64,000 nt of DNA from a bacterium (GTDB taxonomy: Bacteria > Auribacterota > Auribacteria > Auribacterales > Auribacteraceae), in contig JAHDNF010000016.1 of NCBI GenBank assembly GCA_018435605.1, positions 49,876 through 113,875 on the forward strand. Reading direction: 5' to 3'. The notes under the pieces were generated by a model that ran no database searches, was not told where the DNA came from, and was given only the letters and a program-made list of their open reading frames with translations. A program made the translations under genes and the position numbers. Shown in pieces: positions 36,401 through 44,654 of the stretch. How positions within the stretch are numbered: position 1 is the first letter of the stretch; the number at the start of each line of letters is the position of its first letter.

Positions 36401-39400
36401 AGAGGATGAATCGTTTTTTACTGAAGCGAAAAACATACCGTTTTTAACTGCCATCGAGTGGCTGGGCAATTTGATGAAGGCTTATCCGTCCATTACCCGT
36501 GAGGACAAAATCTTTATCGTAGGCCAGCTTATGCGTATACACGATATTACGTCAGATCAGGCGCAAGCCATGCTTAAAGATTGTCTGGCAAACGAAGGTT
36601 CGTATGTATCTTCTATTACCGATTTATATGATGCGATGGTTGATGCATGGGTGCTTTCACAAAGTGATACCGATCTTGACGACACGCAATACCTAGCTGA
36701 AAACCGGCTGTCTTTTGCCGACCTGAAACCTGTTGATCAGTATGCAATACCTCAGCCCTCGCCTGATGTACGGTCGTATTTGGCTGTAGTAGATAGTATA
36801 AATAGAATGTTTCAGGTACTGGAACCATACGGAACCGGAGAACCGGTGACACTACTTCGTGATAACCCTTTCGCAATTGAACCGGCCAAAAGGGTTCTTC
36901 GCGAACACGCTATGGCACTGGATATACGTATCGTACCCGGCGAAGATCATAATCTGAACGGTAACATAGCGGCTTTGCGCGACAACATTGTGTATGTCAA
37001 TGAACTTGTTACTCCGGAAGAATTCTGGTTTGTTTTACCGCATGAGTTATCGCATATGCTCGACGGCGAATACGCCGCGCGTATGCATGACGTCAATTAT
37101 ATAAAATATATAAAAGAACTGTCCGCCGCTTTTTCTGAGGTAGCGCAGGATGTTTCTCAGCCTGAACGACGGAATGTGCTGAATTCTTTTGCCGCGCGGT
37201 TGTATCTGACCGCGGCCAGATACGAATTGGATGTTTTGACAGCTAGATTGGAAATGACATCCGCCGGAAAAATTTTTATGGCGGAAAATAATATCGATCC
37301 TTTTGCGCCGCACATGGACGCTGGGTATCGTGTAGCTGTGGCCTCGTCGTTGTCCCAACCGGTTACTGCGTTTCCAAATAAATCTATGGTTAGACGCATA
37401 CGTAAAGTTTTAAGCGATAGACGTTTGAACTCGCAAGATTTCGAAGACAAGCTACAGCGTCAGTTGACTGGTCAACAAATAGCATATTCCATTAAGGCAT
37501 CCCATGTTAGGCTTGGCCGTATAGATAGTATTGTATCATCATGGCTCGAACAGTATGTAGGCCGCCGTTACTGGAATATAGAAGATAATCCGGTACCTGT
37601 TTCTCTTGAACCGTTTATCGCCCGCACAGCAGGTGAAAGCGGTTTATTGGATATCGTAGCGTTACAACGGTCTATAGTTAGTGAGTTGCGTACAATGCGC
37701 GACGGTGCCGAAAAAACAAAACTTGAATATGACATTGCGCAGTGGATTGCGAGATTGATTTCCGATAGAGTCCAACCTCAGGAAAAGGTAGCCGAATTGC
37801 ATAATGTCGTAAAAAATAATGCGGCTAATTGTTTAGGATACGCCAAGTTGTATAGGGCAATCGCGGAGCAGTTCGGCTTGAAAATACGTAATGCCATTGT
37901 GGCGTTTGAGGTGGAGGGTATTGTAGAATTGCACGCCGTGAATCTTGTTCAGTATAACGATGGTGCGCGGGACATGATAAATGTGGCTCCTATTACCAGT
38001 CAGGCAGAGCCTGTGAATATTTTTGTGCGGGTAAAAGAAGATGACCGGTGGCAGTTGCGTATGTTGTCGTTGGATGAGTATCGTAGCATGGATCCGTCTT
38101 TAATTGATGGGGTTTCCGATTCAACGGTTCAGGCCGCTACTTTGGTTACCTATGCGTCTGTGGCCAACAGTGAAGGCCGGTATCACGATGCGCTACATTA
38201 TATGACACAGGCATATCAGATAGATTCGGATAATGTATATGTTGCTTTCAATATGGCGGTAGCGCAATACAACACATGGCTTCGTATGTATCTGCATAGT
38301 GATGACAGGGATTTTCCGTCGGACGAGATAAGGTTGCAGATGATGGAAAATCTTTTCCAATATTATGATCTGTACATGCTGGGGAATCAGGCATGGGATC
38401 AATTTGTTCATAGGCTCACGCAGGCTGACGATCCTTATGTTATTGTCGGTATGGTTGACGGTATCAAAGGTTTTGGTGCTGGTTTTAATCCGTATATCAA
38501 TAGAAAAATACCGGATAAAGCCGATGAAATTCAAAAACCTGCTGAACACAAACCGGGTGAAGATCAAAATGTTGTCCGCCGGCAACCTGAACAGGATCAA
38601 AAGGTTGATCCGGATACCGTTATGCGTCGTCTTGAAACGGAATCGCAGTTGAGGCGAATGCAGGTTGAACGCAACATGCAGACAACGAACCGAACGTCTA
38701 CGGCAAACGCCTTAAATCAATATCAGATAACGCAAATGATGGGTGACGGATTGGGATTTACCACGGCTCGTCATTTATTGCAAGTCGGTTCGCAGATAGA
38801 TGCGCTTATACAACAACAGCAGTATAATGAGGCAATGAACCGGATTATGGGATTAGACCCGATGTTCGCCAGCAGGGTTATGGCGCAGTTTCCGTGGATA
38901 ATGGCGCTTATGTTACAGATGTATCCCGAGTGGTGGCTTGGACCTGAGTTAAGAGAACTGGCTCGCAAAGCCAATTTGTCGGAAGAAATTCAAAAAGAAA
39001 TGAGACGGAGGCTAACCACAGTCACCGGCGTCAATAAAACCGAAGACCGCGATTTATTCGGTAGATACCGAGGCGAAAATCCGTTGTGGCTTATTCTCCA
39101 TAAGGAGAGCATGAAAAAATTACTTAATATGACTTATAATAGGGGCGAGGTGACCGATCAGCAGTTTCGTATTGCCCATGAGTTGCTTGAAAGCTCTGTG
39201 GCGGAATCTGCCGGGACATTGTCGCCGCAGAACGCCAAATTGCTTTTTGGCAGACGCGACGCCGTACCTATCGAGCCGGGTTTGCGTGTGGAAAATGGAT
39301 TTTTGCTGGGTGGTATGTTTAACGATATACCTGTGCAGGGCGCGCAACCTATATATTGCAGATATATGAAAACAGTTGTGCTTGCTCATCCTCATGAGAC

Positions 39401-39989
39401 TTTGGAAACGATAAATAGAGACGGCGAAGCGTTTTCTACCGATAAACTTGCGCAACAGTTTGGGATAGATGTATACGGATCTATCCGTGACGGTCGGGGC
39501 GCATTGGGTGCACTTGCAGATAGCGTATTCGAGCGGGTTACCGATGCGGATATAGCCGATGTTTTGGCGCATGAGTCAAAAGAGGGTGATTTGTCGTTTG
39601 TTTTGGAATCGGTGATGGCTACTAATCTGGTTCGCCGTGATATTCTGGATCTTGTTTCAAAAATACGCAACAGAGGTTTAGTAGACTCTGAACAATACGA
39701 AACGCTTTCTTATCTAAAAAAACCTTATGTGGAAGGCGACGAGAAAACTCCCAGATTTAATAAGGCGTTTACTATGATATCCGTTTTAATGAATAAGCAG
39801 GTGTTTATCAAAGACGATATAATGCACATTGCTTTGAAATTGCGCCATAAAAATCCAGGGGCGTTGTTGTATGCGTTGGTGCAGAATGCTAAACAGTATG
39901 ACTATGCAGTCGATACGACAGATGAAACTCCACTTTTGCCATCAATTCCTGTCATGACACGCAGAGATTTGCTTGATACAGCAATGTAA
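33489..39989 (+). CDS. Giant secreted multidomain protein: ChaN/TIKI-like domain, GNAT, HExxH and transglutaminase-like regions
   Basis: This is a 2166-residue exported protein. A signal peptide (about 1-31, ending MAQAKPAQ) is followed by a ChaN/TIKI-like domain (about 70-500) with RDFHASYPTQLMYAPF, IGLEGSSGW, NGLEYFAI, LYGIDDPQLYKQN and VGGGFHTAGFARF. A GNAT acetyltransferase-like domain (about 840-955; YHRGVGTTLVKEMVKAS) comes next, then a putative zincin motif LPHELSHMLDGEYAAR near 1185. A transglutaminase-like stretch covers about 1445-1500 (NCLGYAKLYRAIAEQFG, ELHAVNLVQYNDG, DMINVAP), with one or two TPR units near 1551-1605, a Gln/Lys-rich linker (about 1680-1730) and a helical C-terminal part. 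The ChaN-like region is shared with the protein at 56440-61374. No close match to the full architecture comes to mind; a self-processing or toxin-like polyprotein is one idea. Domain calls are by motif only. Confidence 0.72.
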   Translation: MRIRPYLFIHLVFITVFLLGTVSYMPMAQAKPAQESGAVDDRISCIRTLSALGGYRVVDWYDGLSDVLIIAVRDFHASYPTQLMYAPFLQSLIGRNESLGIGFIGLEGSSGWIDTSVLRSYPDSGITRMVADQFLKNGTINGLEYFAITASEPIALYGIDDPQLYKQNAEVFFRVHFDLKDTREQANRILSYLKDLCARQSVEHLNDREAEFIGLLYGYLEGSVDIFSFARTLGDLADQSGVDIGAYPNCLAVKDVIRMQNGIDMRRLEQEKDELLLNCRQILKDEDYKQLVRANIQYSIDQMSFTAFYTVLDYFKSEYSIDIKPDSELARMFGLVEILDGLHETHLNSEFASIFADIIAVSGISSSAGIYFDIFTRLAVVQNMLNLNASRDEYDYFINTGITFESLVRQVAKITPSEQAVKFSGATVRDIDHLLALADQFYRVAIERDGSMIDNALLFNGLTGSKTVVLVGGGFHTAGFARFLREESVSYVVLSPRISGDDLTSSYMSMMENKKSGIDNYFDMLRTLLMPSSNLKNLLNPDNRIVLFARWALYASVLSSVEDFRDFKLNADILKKEFSEREERWKTQLRRAVETDVKHYGEGVISAKTATDIVDSFTALIDAIEFDLDHSELFERTLLVPVIIRGGEETEFVISVRLKNDEAFNIEEALNEIESLNIGEFEVSVIPRQSLEIVEQLSKLDRQIGLSMSKKQNFFVLLDLFGKKAIDDLLDRYPPFDIDDVLLNLPSYKDIRSAIELIGVANAKELLLLDPIGFSNIVYAAKQSDTEEGHNGLQEFVQTVLRKDDSRFLQSGENFIPEYVIQRASNSDLSEWYRYGVFRVFDRDFWEERLSDSDIFLRAITPSGRIIGLIAARYLPDEQAIFIDVLETCSQSYHRGVGTTLVKEMVKASMDAGFQGRIILDAHEDSKNFYFQLGFSTYDKYPEYYALIPERAYELLGKDYIDVKSGLSDIQEDESFFTEAKNIPFLTAIEWLGNLMKAYPSITREDKIFIVGQLMRIHDITSDQAQAMLKDCLANEGSYVSSITDLYDAMVDAWVLSQSDTDLDDTQYLAENRLSFADLKPVDQYAIPQPSPDVRSYLAVVDSINRMFQVLEPYGTGEPVTLLRDNPFAIEPAKRVLREHAMALDIRIVPGEDHNLNGNIAALRDNIVYVNELVTPEEFWFVLPHELSHMLDGEYAARMHDVNYIKYIKELSAAFSEVAQDVSQPERRNVLNSFAARLYLTAARYELDVLTARLEMTSAGKIFMAENNIDPFAPHMDAGYRVAVASSLSQPVTAFPNKSMVRRIRKVLSDRRLNSQDFEDKLQRQLTGQQIAYSIKASHVRLGRIDSIVSSWLEQYVGRRYWNIEDNPVPVSLEPFIARTAGESGLLDIVALQRSIVSELRTMRDGAEKTKLEYDIAQWIARLISDRVQPQEKVAELHNVVKNNAANCLGYAKLYRAIAEQFGLKIRNAIVAFEVEGIVELHAVNLVQYNDGARDMINVAPITSQAEPVNIFVRVKEDDRWQLRMLSLDEYRSMDPSLIDGVSDSTVQAATLVTYASVANSEGRYHDALHYMTQAYQIDSDNVYVAFNMAVAQYNTWLRMYLHSDDRDFPSDEIRLQMMENLFQYYDLYMLGNQAWDQFVHRLTQADDPYVIVGMVDGIKGFGAGFNPYINRKIPDKADEIQKPAEHKPGEDQNVVRRQPEQDQKVDPDTVMRRLETESQLRRMQVERNMQTTNRTSTANALNQYQITQMMGDGLGFTTARHLLQVGSQIDALIQQQQYNEAMNRIMGLDPMFASRVMAQFPWIMALMLQMYPEWWLGPELRELARKANLSEEIQKEMRRRLTTVTGVNKTEDRDLFGRYRGENPLWLILHKESMKKLLNMTYNRGEVTDQQFRIAHELLESSVAESAGTLSPQNAKLLFGRRDAVPIEPGLRVENGFLLGGMFNDIPVQGAQPIYCRYMKTVVLAHPHETLETINRDGEAFSTDKLAQQFGIDVYGSIRDGRGALGALADSVFERVTDADIADVLAHESKEGDLSFVLESVMATNLVRRDILDLVSKIRNRGLVDSEQYETLSYLKKPYVEGDEKTPRFNKAFTMISVLMNKQVFIKDDIMHIALKLRHKNPGALLYALVQNAKQYDYAVDTTDETPLLPSIPVMTRRDLLDTAM

Positions 39990-40161
39990 GCATCTCTGGT
40001 AAGTGGTGATAAGATAAGCAAATCAAAGTTTTTTACCTTTCAGGCGAAACCTCTGAGGAGTTATCGAAACTCTTCATTCGTCAAATTAGTTAGACTTATA
40101 TATGAAAATATGATACCAAATTTATTATCAGGAACAAGTCTTACATCCAAAGGAGTTTTTT

Positions 40162-40869
40162 GTGCGCTATAGTGAACCGTTGATACAAGGAACATTGATC
40201 AAACGTTATAAACGGTTTTTATGCGATGTAATAATCGATACAACCGGCCAAACGGTTACTGCTCACTGCCCGAATTCAGGAAGCATGAAAGGAATACCTC
40301 TGGAAAACACTCCGGTTATGTTGTCTTACCAGCCGTCTCCAAGCAGAAAGTTGCATTATACCCTTGAAATGATAAACAACGGACCCATCTGGATAGGCGT
40401 CAATACAGGTATACCCAACATGCTCACCGAAGAAGCTATCATGGCCAACGAAATCGCGGAACTTGCCGGTTACTCGGAAATCAGGCGGGAAGTCAAATAC
40501 GGCAAAAATTCCCGTATTGATTTACTTCTTGGCGGCAGTGAAGGGTTATGTTATGTAGAGGTTAAAAATGTTACCCTAGTTTCAGAAGATTACGCCATAT
40601 TTCCCGATTCTGTAACGACGCGAGGACAGAAACACCTTGTTGAGCTTATGAATGTGAAAAACGAAGGCCATCGATCAGTCATGATGTTCATTATCCAACG
40701 AACCGATTGCAACCGTTTCCGTCCGGCTTATGAAATCGATCCCGACTACGCTACTCTTTTTACCGAAGCCATGCGCCAAGGTGTAGACGCATACGCATAT
40801 CAGGCGCGGGTAACTCCAGAGAAAATAACGATCGAACGATCCATACCGATAGACTGGCCGCGATCTTAA
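40162..40869 (+). CDS. sfsA: SfsA family DNA/RNA nuclease-like protein
   Basis: This 235-residue protein has the SfsA marks: GTLIKRYKRFLCDVII (OB-like N-terminal part), TAHCPNSGSMKGI, the nuclease core RREVKYGKNSRIDLLLGG, and CYVEVKNVTLV (the E-V-K of a PD-(D/E)xK fold), then FPDSVTTRGQKHL and FIIQRTDC. SfsA was named for an effect on sugar fermentation genes; nuclease-fold activity is known for homologues. The start is GTG with AAAGGAG upstream. It stands alone between the giant gene and the TetR operon. Confidence 0.95.
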   Translation: MRYSEPLIQGTLIKRYKRFLCDVIIDTTGQTVTAHCPNSGSMKGIPLENTPVMLSYQPSPSRKLHYTLEMINNGPIWIGVNTGIPNMLTEEAIMANEIAELAGYSEIRREVKYGKNSRIDLLLGGSEGLCYVEVKNVTLVSEDYAIFPDSVTTRGQKHLVELMNVKNEGHRSVMMFIIQRTDCNRFRPAYEIDPDYATLFTEAMRQGVDAYAYQARVTPEKITIERSIPIDWPRS

Positions 40870-40912
40870 AAATCGATTCCAATAAAAAAATCGGTTTATG
40901 GAAAAATTTTCA

Positions 40913-40941
40913 TTGACTCAATGAACTAAGGCTGATAGTAT
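40913..40941 (+). promoter_or_regulatory. Promoter of the TetR-ferredoxin-hcp operon
   Basis: TTGACT (40913-40918), a 17-base spacer and TAGTAT (40936-40941) make a good sigma70-type promoter. Transcription would begin about 40948, just before the palindrome at 40951-40970. Confidence 0.6.
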
Positions 40942-40950
40942 GGCTCTAAT

Positions 40951-40970
40951 GTTAGTGAATATTAACTAAC
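40951..40970 (+). promoter_or_regulatory. Palindromic operator, likely bound by the adjacent TetR regulator
   Basis: The 20 bases GTTAGTGAATATTAACTAAC pair with themselves at 9 of 10 positions. The site lies immediately after the predicted transcription start and 20 bases before the TetR start codon, the usual place for an autoregulating TetR operator. Confidence 0.65.
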
Positions 40971-40989
40971 CTAAGATAAGGGTTTTTAT

Positions 40990-41574
40990 ATGGCTGGCTT
41001 TTCGCAACGGCAAAAACAAATTATTGACGAATCAATCCTTTTGATATCTGAAAAAGGGATACAGGAATTAACTATTAAGAATATAGCGCGTAATATAGGC
41101 GTTTCTGAACCGGCAATATATCGTCATTTTACAAATAAACTCGATATTATTCTAAGTATACTTGATTATTTCCAGGAAATGTCGGAAACATTTATTACGT
41201 TATTGCCGAAAAATTCATCGGAACTGGAGAAAATAGAACAAATTTTTTTAACGCGCCTTAAAACTTTCTCAGAAAATAAAGCATTGGCAGGGGTTGTTTT
41301 TTCGGAGGAACTTTTTCGCAACGATCCTCGTTTATCGTCAAAAGTAAAAGAGATAATGTATTTTACTCAATCGAAGCTGACGGCTTTGATAGAGAGTGCA
41401 CAGGTAAAACAAGATATTCCCAGTAGCTTAAATGCGAAACATATTGCCATAATGATTCTAGGAACGCTACGCCTTCTGGTGACACGTTGGAGAATGGAGC
41501 AATATTCATTCGATCTTGTAGCGGAAGGGAAAAATTTGTGGCGTACGATTGTGTCATTACTACAGTTAACCTGA
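40990..41574 (+). CDS. TetR/AcrR family transcriptional regulator
   Basis: This 194-residue repressor has an N-terminal helix-turn-helix (about 8-55; IDESILLISEKGIQELTIKN, then IGVSEPAIYRHFTNKLDI) and a variable helical ligand-binding domain. It is transcribed with a ferredoxin-type protein (28-base gap) and hcp, so it likely controls the response to nitric oxide, hydroxylamine or a related signal. No Cys is obvious in the ligand-binding domain, so a redox-Cys switch is not supported. Palindromic operator just upstream. The usual NO sensors for hcp are NsrR, FNR-type or HcpR; TetR control is less familiar. Confidence 0.9.
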   Translation: MAGFSQRQKQIIDESILLISEKGIQELTIKNIARNIGVSEPAIYRHFTNKLDIILSILDYFQEMSETFITLLPKNSSELEKIEQIFLTRLKTFSENKALAGVVFSEELFRNDPRLSSKVKEIMYFTQSKLTALIESAQVKQDIPSSLNAKHIAIMILGTLRLLVTRWRMEQYSFDLVAEGKNLWRTIVSLLQLT

Positions 41575-41601
41575 AATCCGGTTCATAAAAGGAGTTTTTG
41601 T

Positions 41602-42438
41602 ATGAAACGCAAAATAATTACTATCGATGAAGAAAAATGCAACGGGTGCGCGCAGTGTATACCGAATTGTCCTGAAGGAGCGTTACAGATAATTGACGGA
41701 AAAGCGCGTCTGATAAGCGACTTGTTTTGCGATGGGCTGGGTGCGTGTATCGGTACTTGTCCTCAGGGAGCGATTACTATCGAAGAACGTGATGCCGAAC
41801 CGTACAATGAAACGAAAGTCATGGCAAACGTAGTCAAAGGAGGGGCTAATGTGATTTATGCTCATTTGAAACATTTGAAGGATCATAATGAAACCGAGTT
41901 TTTTAATCAGGCGGTCGATTATCTCAAAAACAATAATATACCGATACCTCAGGATCAACCGCAATGTGTTGTTTCTCAAAACATGACGTCAGGTTGTCCC
42001 GGCTCGCAAAACAGGGTTTTTAATAAGGATACCCAGCAACCTAAAGGCGTTAACAATCCTGAGGCGATCGCGTCTGAATTGCGTCAATGGCCTATACAGC
42101 TTCAGCTTATAAATCCGCACGCATCTTTTTTTGATAATGCCGACCTGCTTATAGCGGCAGACTGCGCGGCGTTTTCCTACGGGAATTTTCATCAACGATT
42201 TTTGAAAGATAAAATTCTTATTATATTTTGCCCCAAACTCGATAGCGTAATTGATGTATATATTGATAAACTTACGACAATATTTACCTTACATATAATA
42301 AACTCAATTACGCTGGTACACATGGAAGTGCCGTGCTGTTCAGGTATAGAGCGCGTTGTAAGGGAAGCCTTAAAGCGGGCTAATCGAACGTATGTTATAA
42401 AAGACTATACAATATCTTTGCAGGGAGATATTATTTAA
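41602..42438 (+). CDS. Two-[4Fe-4S] ferredoxin-domain protein, probable Hcp partner
   Basis: This 278-residue protein starts with two ferredoxin motifs: CNGCAQCIPNCPEG (C14 to C25 region) and CDGLGACIGTCPQG, enough for two 4Fe-4S clusters. After a Cys-poor middle, residues 110-135 contain QPQCVVSQNMTSGCPGS, and the C-terminal half holds LLIAADCAAFSYGNFHQRFL and VPCCSGIERVVREALKR. Homologues beside class I hcp genes are thought to feed electrons to Hcp. AAAGGAG precedes the ATG. The gene is 51 bases ahead of hcp. Confidence 0.9.
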   Translation: MKRKIITIDEEKCNGCAQCIPNCPEGALQIIDGKARLISDLFCDGLGACIGTCPQGAITIEERDAEPYNETKVMANVVKGGANVIYAHLKHLKDHNETEFFNQAVDYLKNNNIPIPQDQPQCVVSQNMTSGCPGSQNRVFNKDTQQPKGVNNPEAIASELRQWPIQLQLINPHASFFDNADLLIAADCAAFSYGNFHQRFLKDKILIIFCPKLDSVIDVYIDKLTTIFTLHIINSITLVHMEVPCCSGIERVVREALKRANRTYVIKDYTISLQGDII

Positions 42439-42489
42439 CCGGTTGCCCAAAAGGCAAACCATTGCTAACCTAAGAGGGGAGGATTAATT

Positions 42490-44151
42490 ATGAGCATGTT
42501 CTGTTATCAATGTCAGGAAACTGTTCACAACACCGGATGCACCATTAAAGGTGTATGCGGAAAAAATGAAGAAGTGGCGAACCTGCTGGATGTATTGGTG
42601 TTTACGCTCAAAGGTATTTCGTTCTGGAATACAAGGGCTCGTAAACTCGGCATAAACGACGAAGCGGCCGATCGGTTTGTCATTGAATCTCTTTTCACCA
42701 CAATCACCAATGTAAACTTTGACCCTGAGGTAATTGCGCGGAGAATCGAAACGGCGTTGATAAAGCGTGATACTGTCAAAAAAATGTATATAGACAAACA
42801 GGGATCGAATTTTAAGGAGAAACTGCCGGACGCGGCTACATGGAATCCGGCGTCCAACACAATAAGCGAATACCTCAAAAAAGCGCCTGAAGTGGGTGTA
42901 CTGTCGCAGAAAAACGAAGATATCCGGTCGTTGCGTGAAACGCTGATTTATGGATTGAAGGGGATATCCGCTTATGCCGATCATGCGTATATTCTCGATA
43001 AAAAGAGCGATGAAATCTTTGCGTTTGTTCAAGAAGGATTAGCCGCAACGCTTGACGACAGTCTGACCGCTGATGATCTTGTAGGTCTGGTGCTTAAGGC
43101 AGGGCAAACTGCTGTTGCGGTAATGGCTTTGCTCGATGAAGCAAATACATCGCGATACGGGTCGCCGGAAATTACCGAAGTGAATACAGGTATAAAAACC
43201 GGTCCCGGTATTTTGGTCAGCGGACATGATTTGCTTGATCTGGAAGAACTTCTAAAACAGACGGAAGGCAAGGGAATCAATATATATACCCATGGCGAGA
43301 TGTTGCCGGCAAACGCATATCCGGCTTTAAAGAAATATAAACATCTTGCCGGAAATTACGGGTCTTCATGGTGGCATCAGCAACAGGAATTCGAAGCGTT
43401 CAACGGAGCGATCTTAATGACCACCAACTGTCTTGTAAAACCGAAAGATACGTACAAAGACCGCTTGTTCACTACAGGTGTGGTCGGTTGGCCGGATGTG
43501 AAACACATTGCTCCAAGGCAACCGGGTAAACAGAAAGATTTTTCTCCGGTTATTGCAAAGGCGCTTAATCAGGGAAATCTTCAGGCTAAGACGGGCAAGA
43601 AACTTGTCATAGGGTTTGCCCATGATACGGTAATGAATAACGCCGGGAAAATTCTCGAACTGTTTCAATCCGGTAAACTCAAACGGTTTGTAGTTATGGC
43701 AGGATGCGATGGACGCCTTGCTTCACGCGAATATCACACGCAACTGGCCGAGAAATTGCCTAAGGATACGATCATTCTTACCGCGGGGTGTGCGAAATAT
43801 CGATACAACATGCTTGATTTGGGAGATATAGACGGAATTCCGCGCGTGCTCGATTCCGGGCAGTGCAACGATTCGTATTCATGGGCGTATGTTGCGCTGA
43901 AACTTAAAGAAGTACTCGGCGTCGATGATATAAACGACCTTCCTATATCTTACAATGTAGCGTGGTACGAGCAGAAAGCGGTAGCGGTACTGCTGGCATT
44001 GTTATCTCTGGGAGTCAAGAAAATCCGGTTATGCCCGACAGCGCCGGGGTTTGTATCGTCAAACGTACTAAAAGTCCTGCAGGATAATTTTCAGCTTATG
44101 GTAACTACACAGGTCGATCAGGATATTGATGCTATGATGGCAGGCGCATAA
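42490..44151 (+). CDS. hcp: Hydroxylamine reductase / hybrid cluster protein, class I
   Basis: Hcp contains a [4Fe-4S] and a hybrid 4Fe-2S-2O cluster; it reduces hydroxylamine and acts as an NO reductase in vivo. At 553 residues with N-terminal Cys spacing C5-x2-C8-x8-C17-x5-C23 (MFCYQCQETVHNTGC) it belongs to the class found in strict anaerobes. Hybrid-cluster ligands are visible in SGHDLLDLEELL (His), YTHGEMLPANAYP (Glu region), TTNCLVKP, TAGCAKYRYN and GQCNDSYSW. GAGGGGAGG lies before the ATG. The gene ends the TetR operon and is followed by a hairpin. Confidence 0.97.
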   Translation: MSMFCYQCQETVHNTGCTIKGVCGKNEEVANLLDVLVFTLKGISFWNTRARKLGINDEAADRFVIESLFTTITNVNFDPEVIARRIETALIKRDTVKKMYIDKQGSNFKEKLPDAATWNPASNTISEYLKKAPEVGVLSQKNEDIRSLRETLIYGLKGISAYADHAYILDKKSDEIFAFVQEGLAATLDDSLTADDLVGLVLKAGQTAVAVMALLDEANTSRYGSPEITEVNTGIKTGPGILVSGHDLLDLEELLKQTEGKGINIYTHGEMLPANAYPALKKYKHLAGNYGSSWWHQQQEFEAFNGAILMTTNCLVKPKDTYKDRLFTTGVVGWPDVKHIAPRQPGKQKDFSPVIAKALNQGNLQAKTGKKLVIGFAHDTVMNNAGKILELFQSGKLKRFVVMAGCDGRLASREYHTQLAEKLPKDTIILTAGCAKYRYNMLDLGDIDGIPRVLDSGQCNDSYSWAYVALKLKEVLGVDDINDLPISYNVAWYEQKAVAVLLALLSLGVKKIRLCPTAPGFVSSNVLKVLQDNFQLMVTTQVDQDIDAMMAGA

Positions 44152-44164
44152 TATTAAAGCTCAG

Positions 44165-44203
44165 CGAGCCGTCGCTTGATAAAACAAAACAGGTGACGGC
44201 TCG
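44165..44203 (+). terminator. Hairpin after hcp
   Basis: CGAGCCGTC (44165-44173) and GACGGCTCG (44195-44203) form a perfect 9-base GC-rich stem with a 21-base AT-rich loop, 13 bases after the hcp stop. No strong T-run follows, so it may act as a weak terminator or stabilise the transcript end. Confidence 0.55.
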
Positions 44204-44340
44204 CCATATTTCCGGTTTTGCTTTCAATCATATCAATCCAACCGACAAAAATGTTTGTTAAATTGTTTCGTTATTTTTATCCGAGTGGTGTAGTAAAAGC
44301 TAAAAAAACGATATTTTTTTAACCCGAACGGCTAATTAAA

Positions 44341-44365
44341 AAAGGGACAGCTGTAACCTTTTATT
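44341..44365 (+). repeat. Direct repeat copy 1
   Basis: AAAGGGACAGCTGTAACCTT (first 20 bases) matches a second copy at 44562-44585 with few differences, same orientation. The pattern A(A)GGGAC-R-GCTGT-M-AC-Y-TTTT brackets the orphan PEP-CTERM tail. It could be the end of a degraded small mobile element. Confidence 0.45.
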
Positions 44366-44388
44366 ATGTATCGTTTAAGGTTTAAATT

Positions 44389-44478
44389 TTAGCCCCATAT
44401 TCCTAAAGCACATAACAGCATAAAGATAGCAGATGGTTCGGGTATCTCCGGTGCTTCGATATAATAGCCGGCCAATTC
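44389..44478 (-). pseudogene. Orphan C-terminal tail of a PEP-CTERM protein
   Basis: The minus strand between an in-frame TAG (44479-44481) and a TAA (44389-44391) reads ELAGYYIEAPEIPEPSAIFM then LLCALGIWG. This is a PEP-CTERM sorting tail (PEP followed by a hydrophobic stretch) with no start codon or body before it, so it is the remnant of a deleted gene. Basic residues that usually close the signal are missing. It lies just beyond the stop of the intact PEP-CTERM gene at 44655-45491, same strand. Confidence 0.7.
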
Positions 44479-44561
44479 CTATTTTGATCGTATTAATTTT
44501 TCAAGTCTACCAACAGAAATATAAAAATGAAGATAGATTTTTAGGAGAAAGTAAAGAGAAA

Positions 44562-44585
44562 ATGGGACGGCTGTCACTTTTTTCT
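44562..44585 (+). repeat. Direct repeat copy 2
   Basis: ATGGGACGGCTGTCACTTTT is the counterpart of the copy at 44341-44365. About 220 bases separate the two copies, and the PEP-CTERM remnant lies between. I see no open reading frame for a transposase nearby. Confidence 0.45.
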
Positions 44586-44654
44586 ATCTATTTTTGTTAG
44601 GTGTAGCAGTCAACCTGTATGAGCGCAGTAAATTTTGTGTGCTGGGTTTACTGT

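Noticed and set aside
39990..40161. GAGGAGTT-atcg-AAACTCTTC hairpin (about 40055-40075) as terminator of the giant gene
   Set aside because: The stem has a mismatch and no T-run follows, so it is not convincing.
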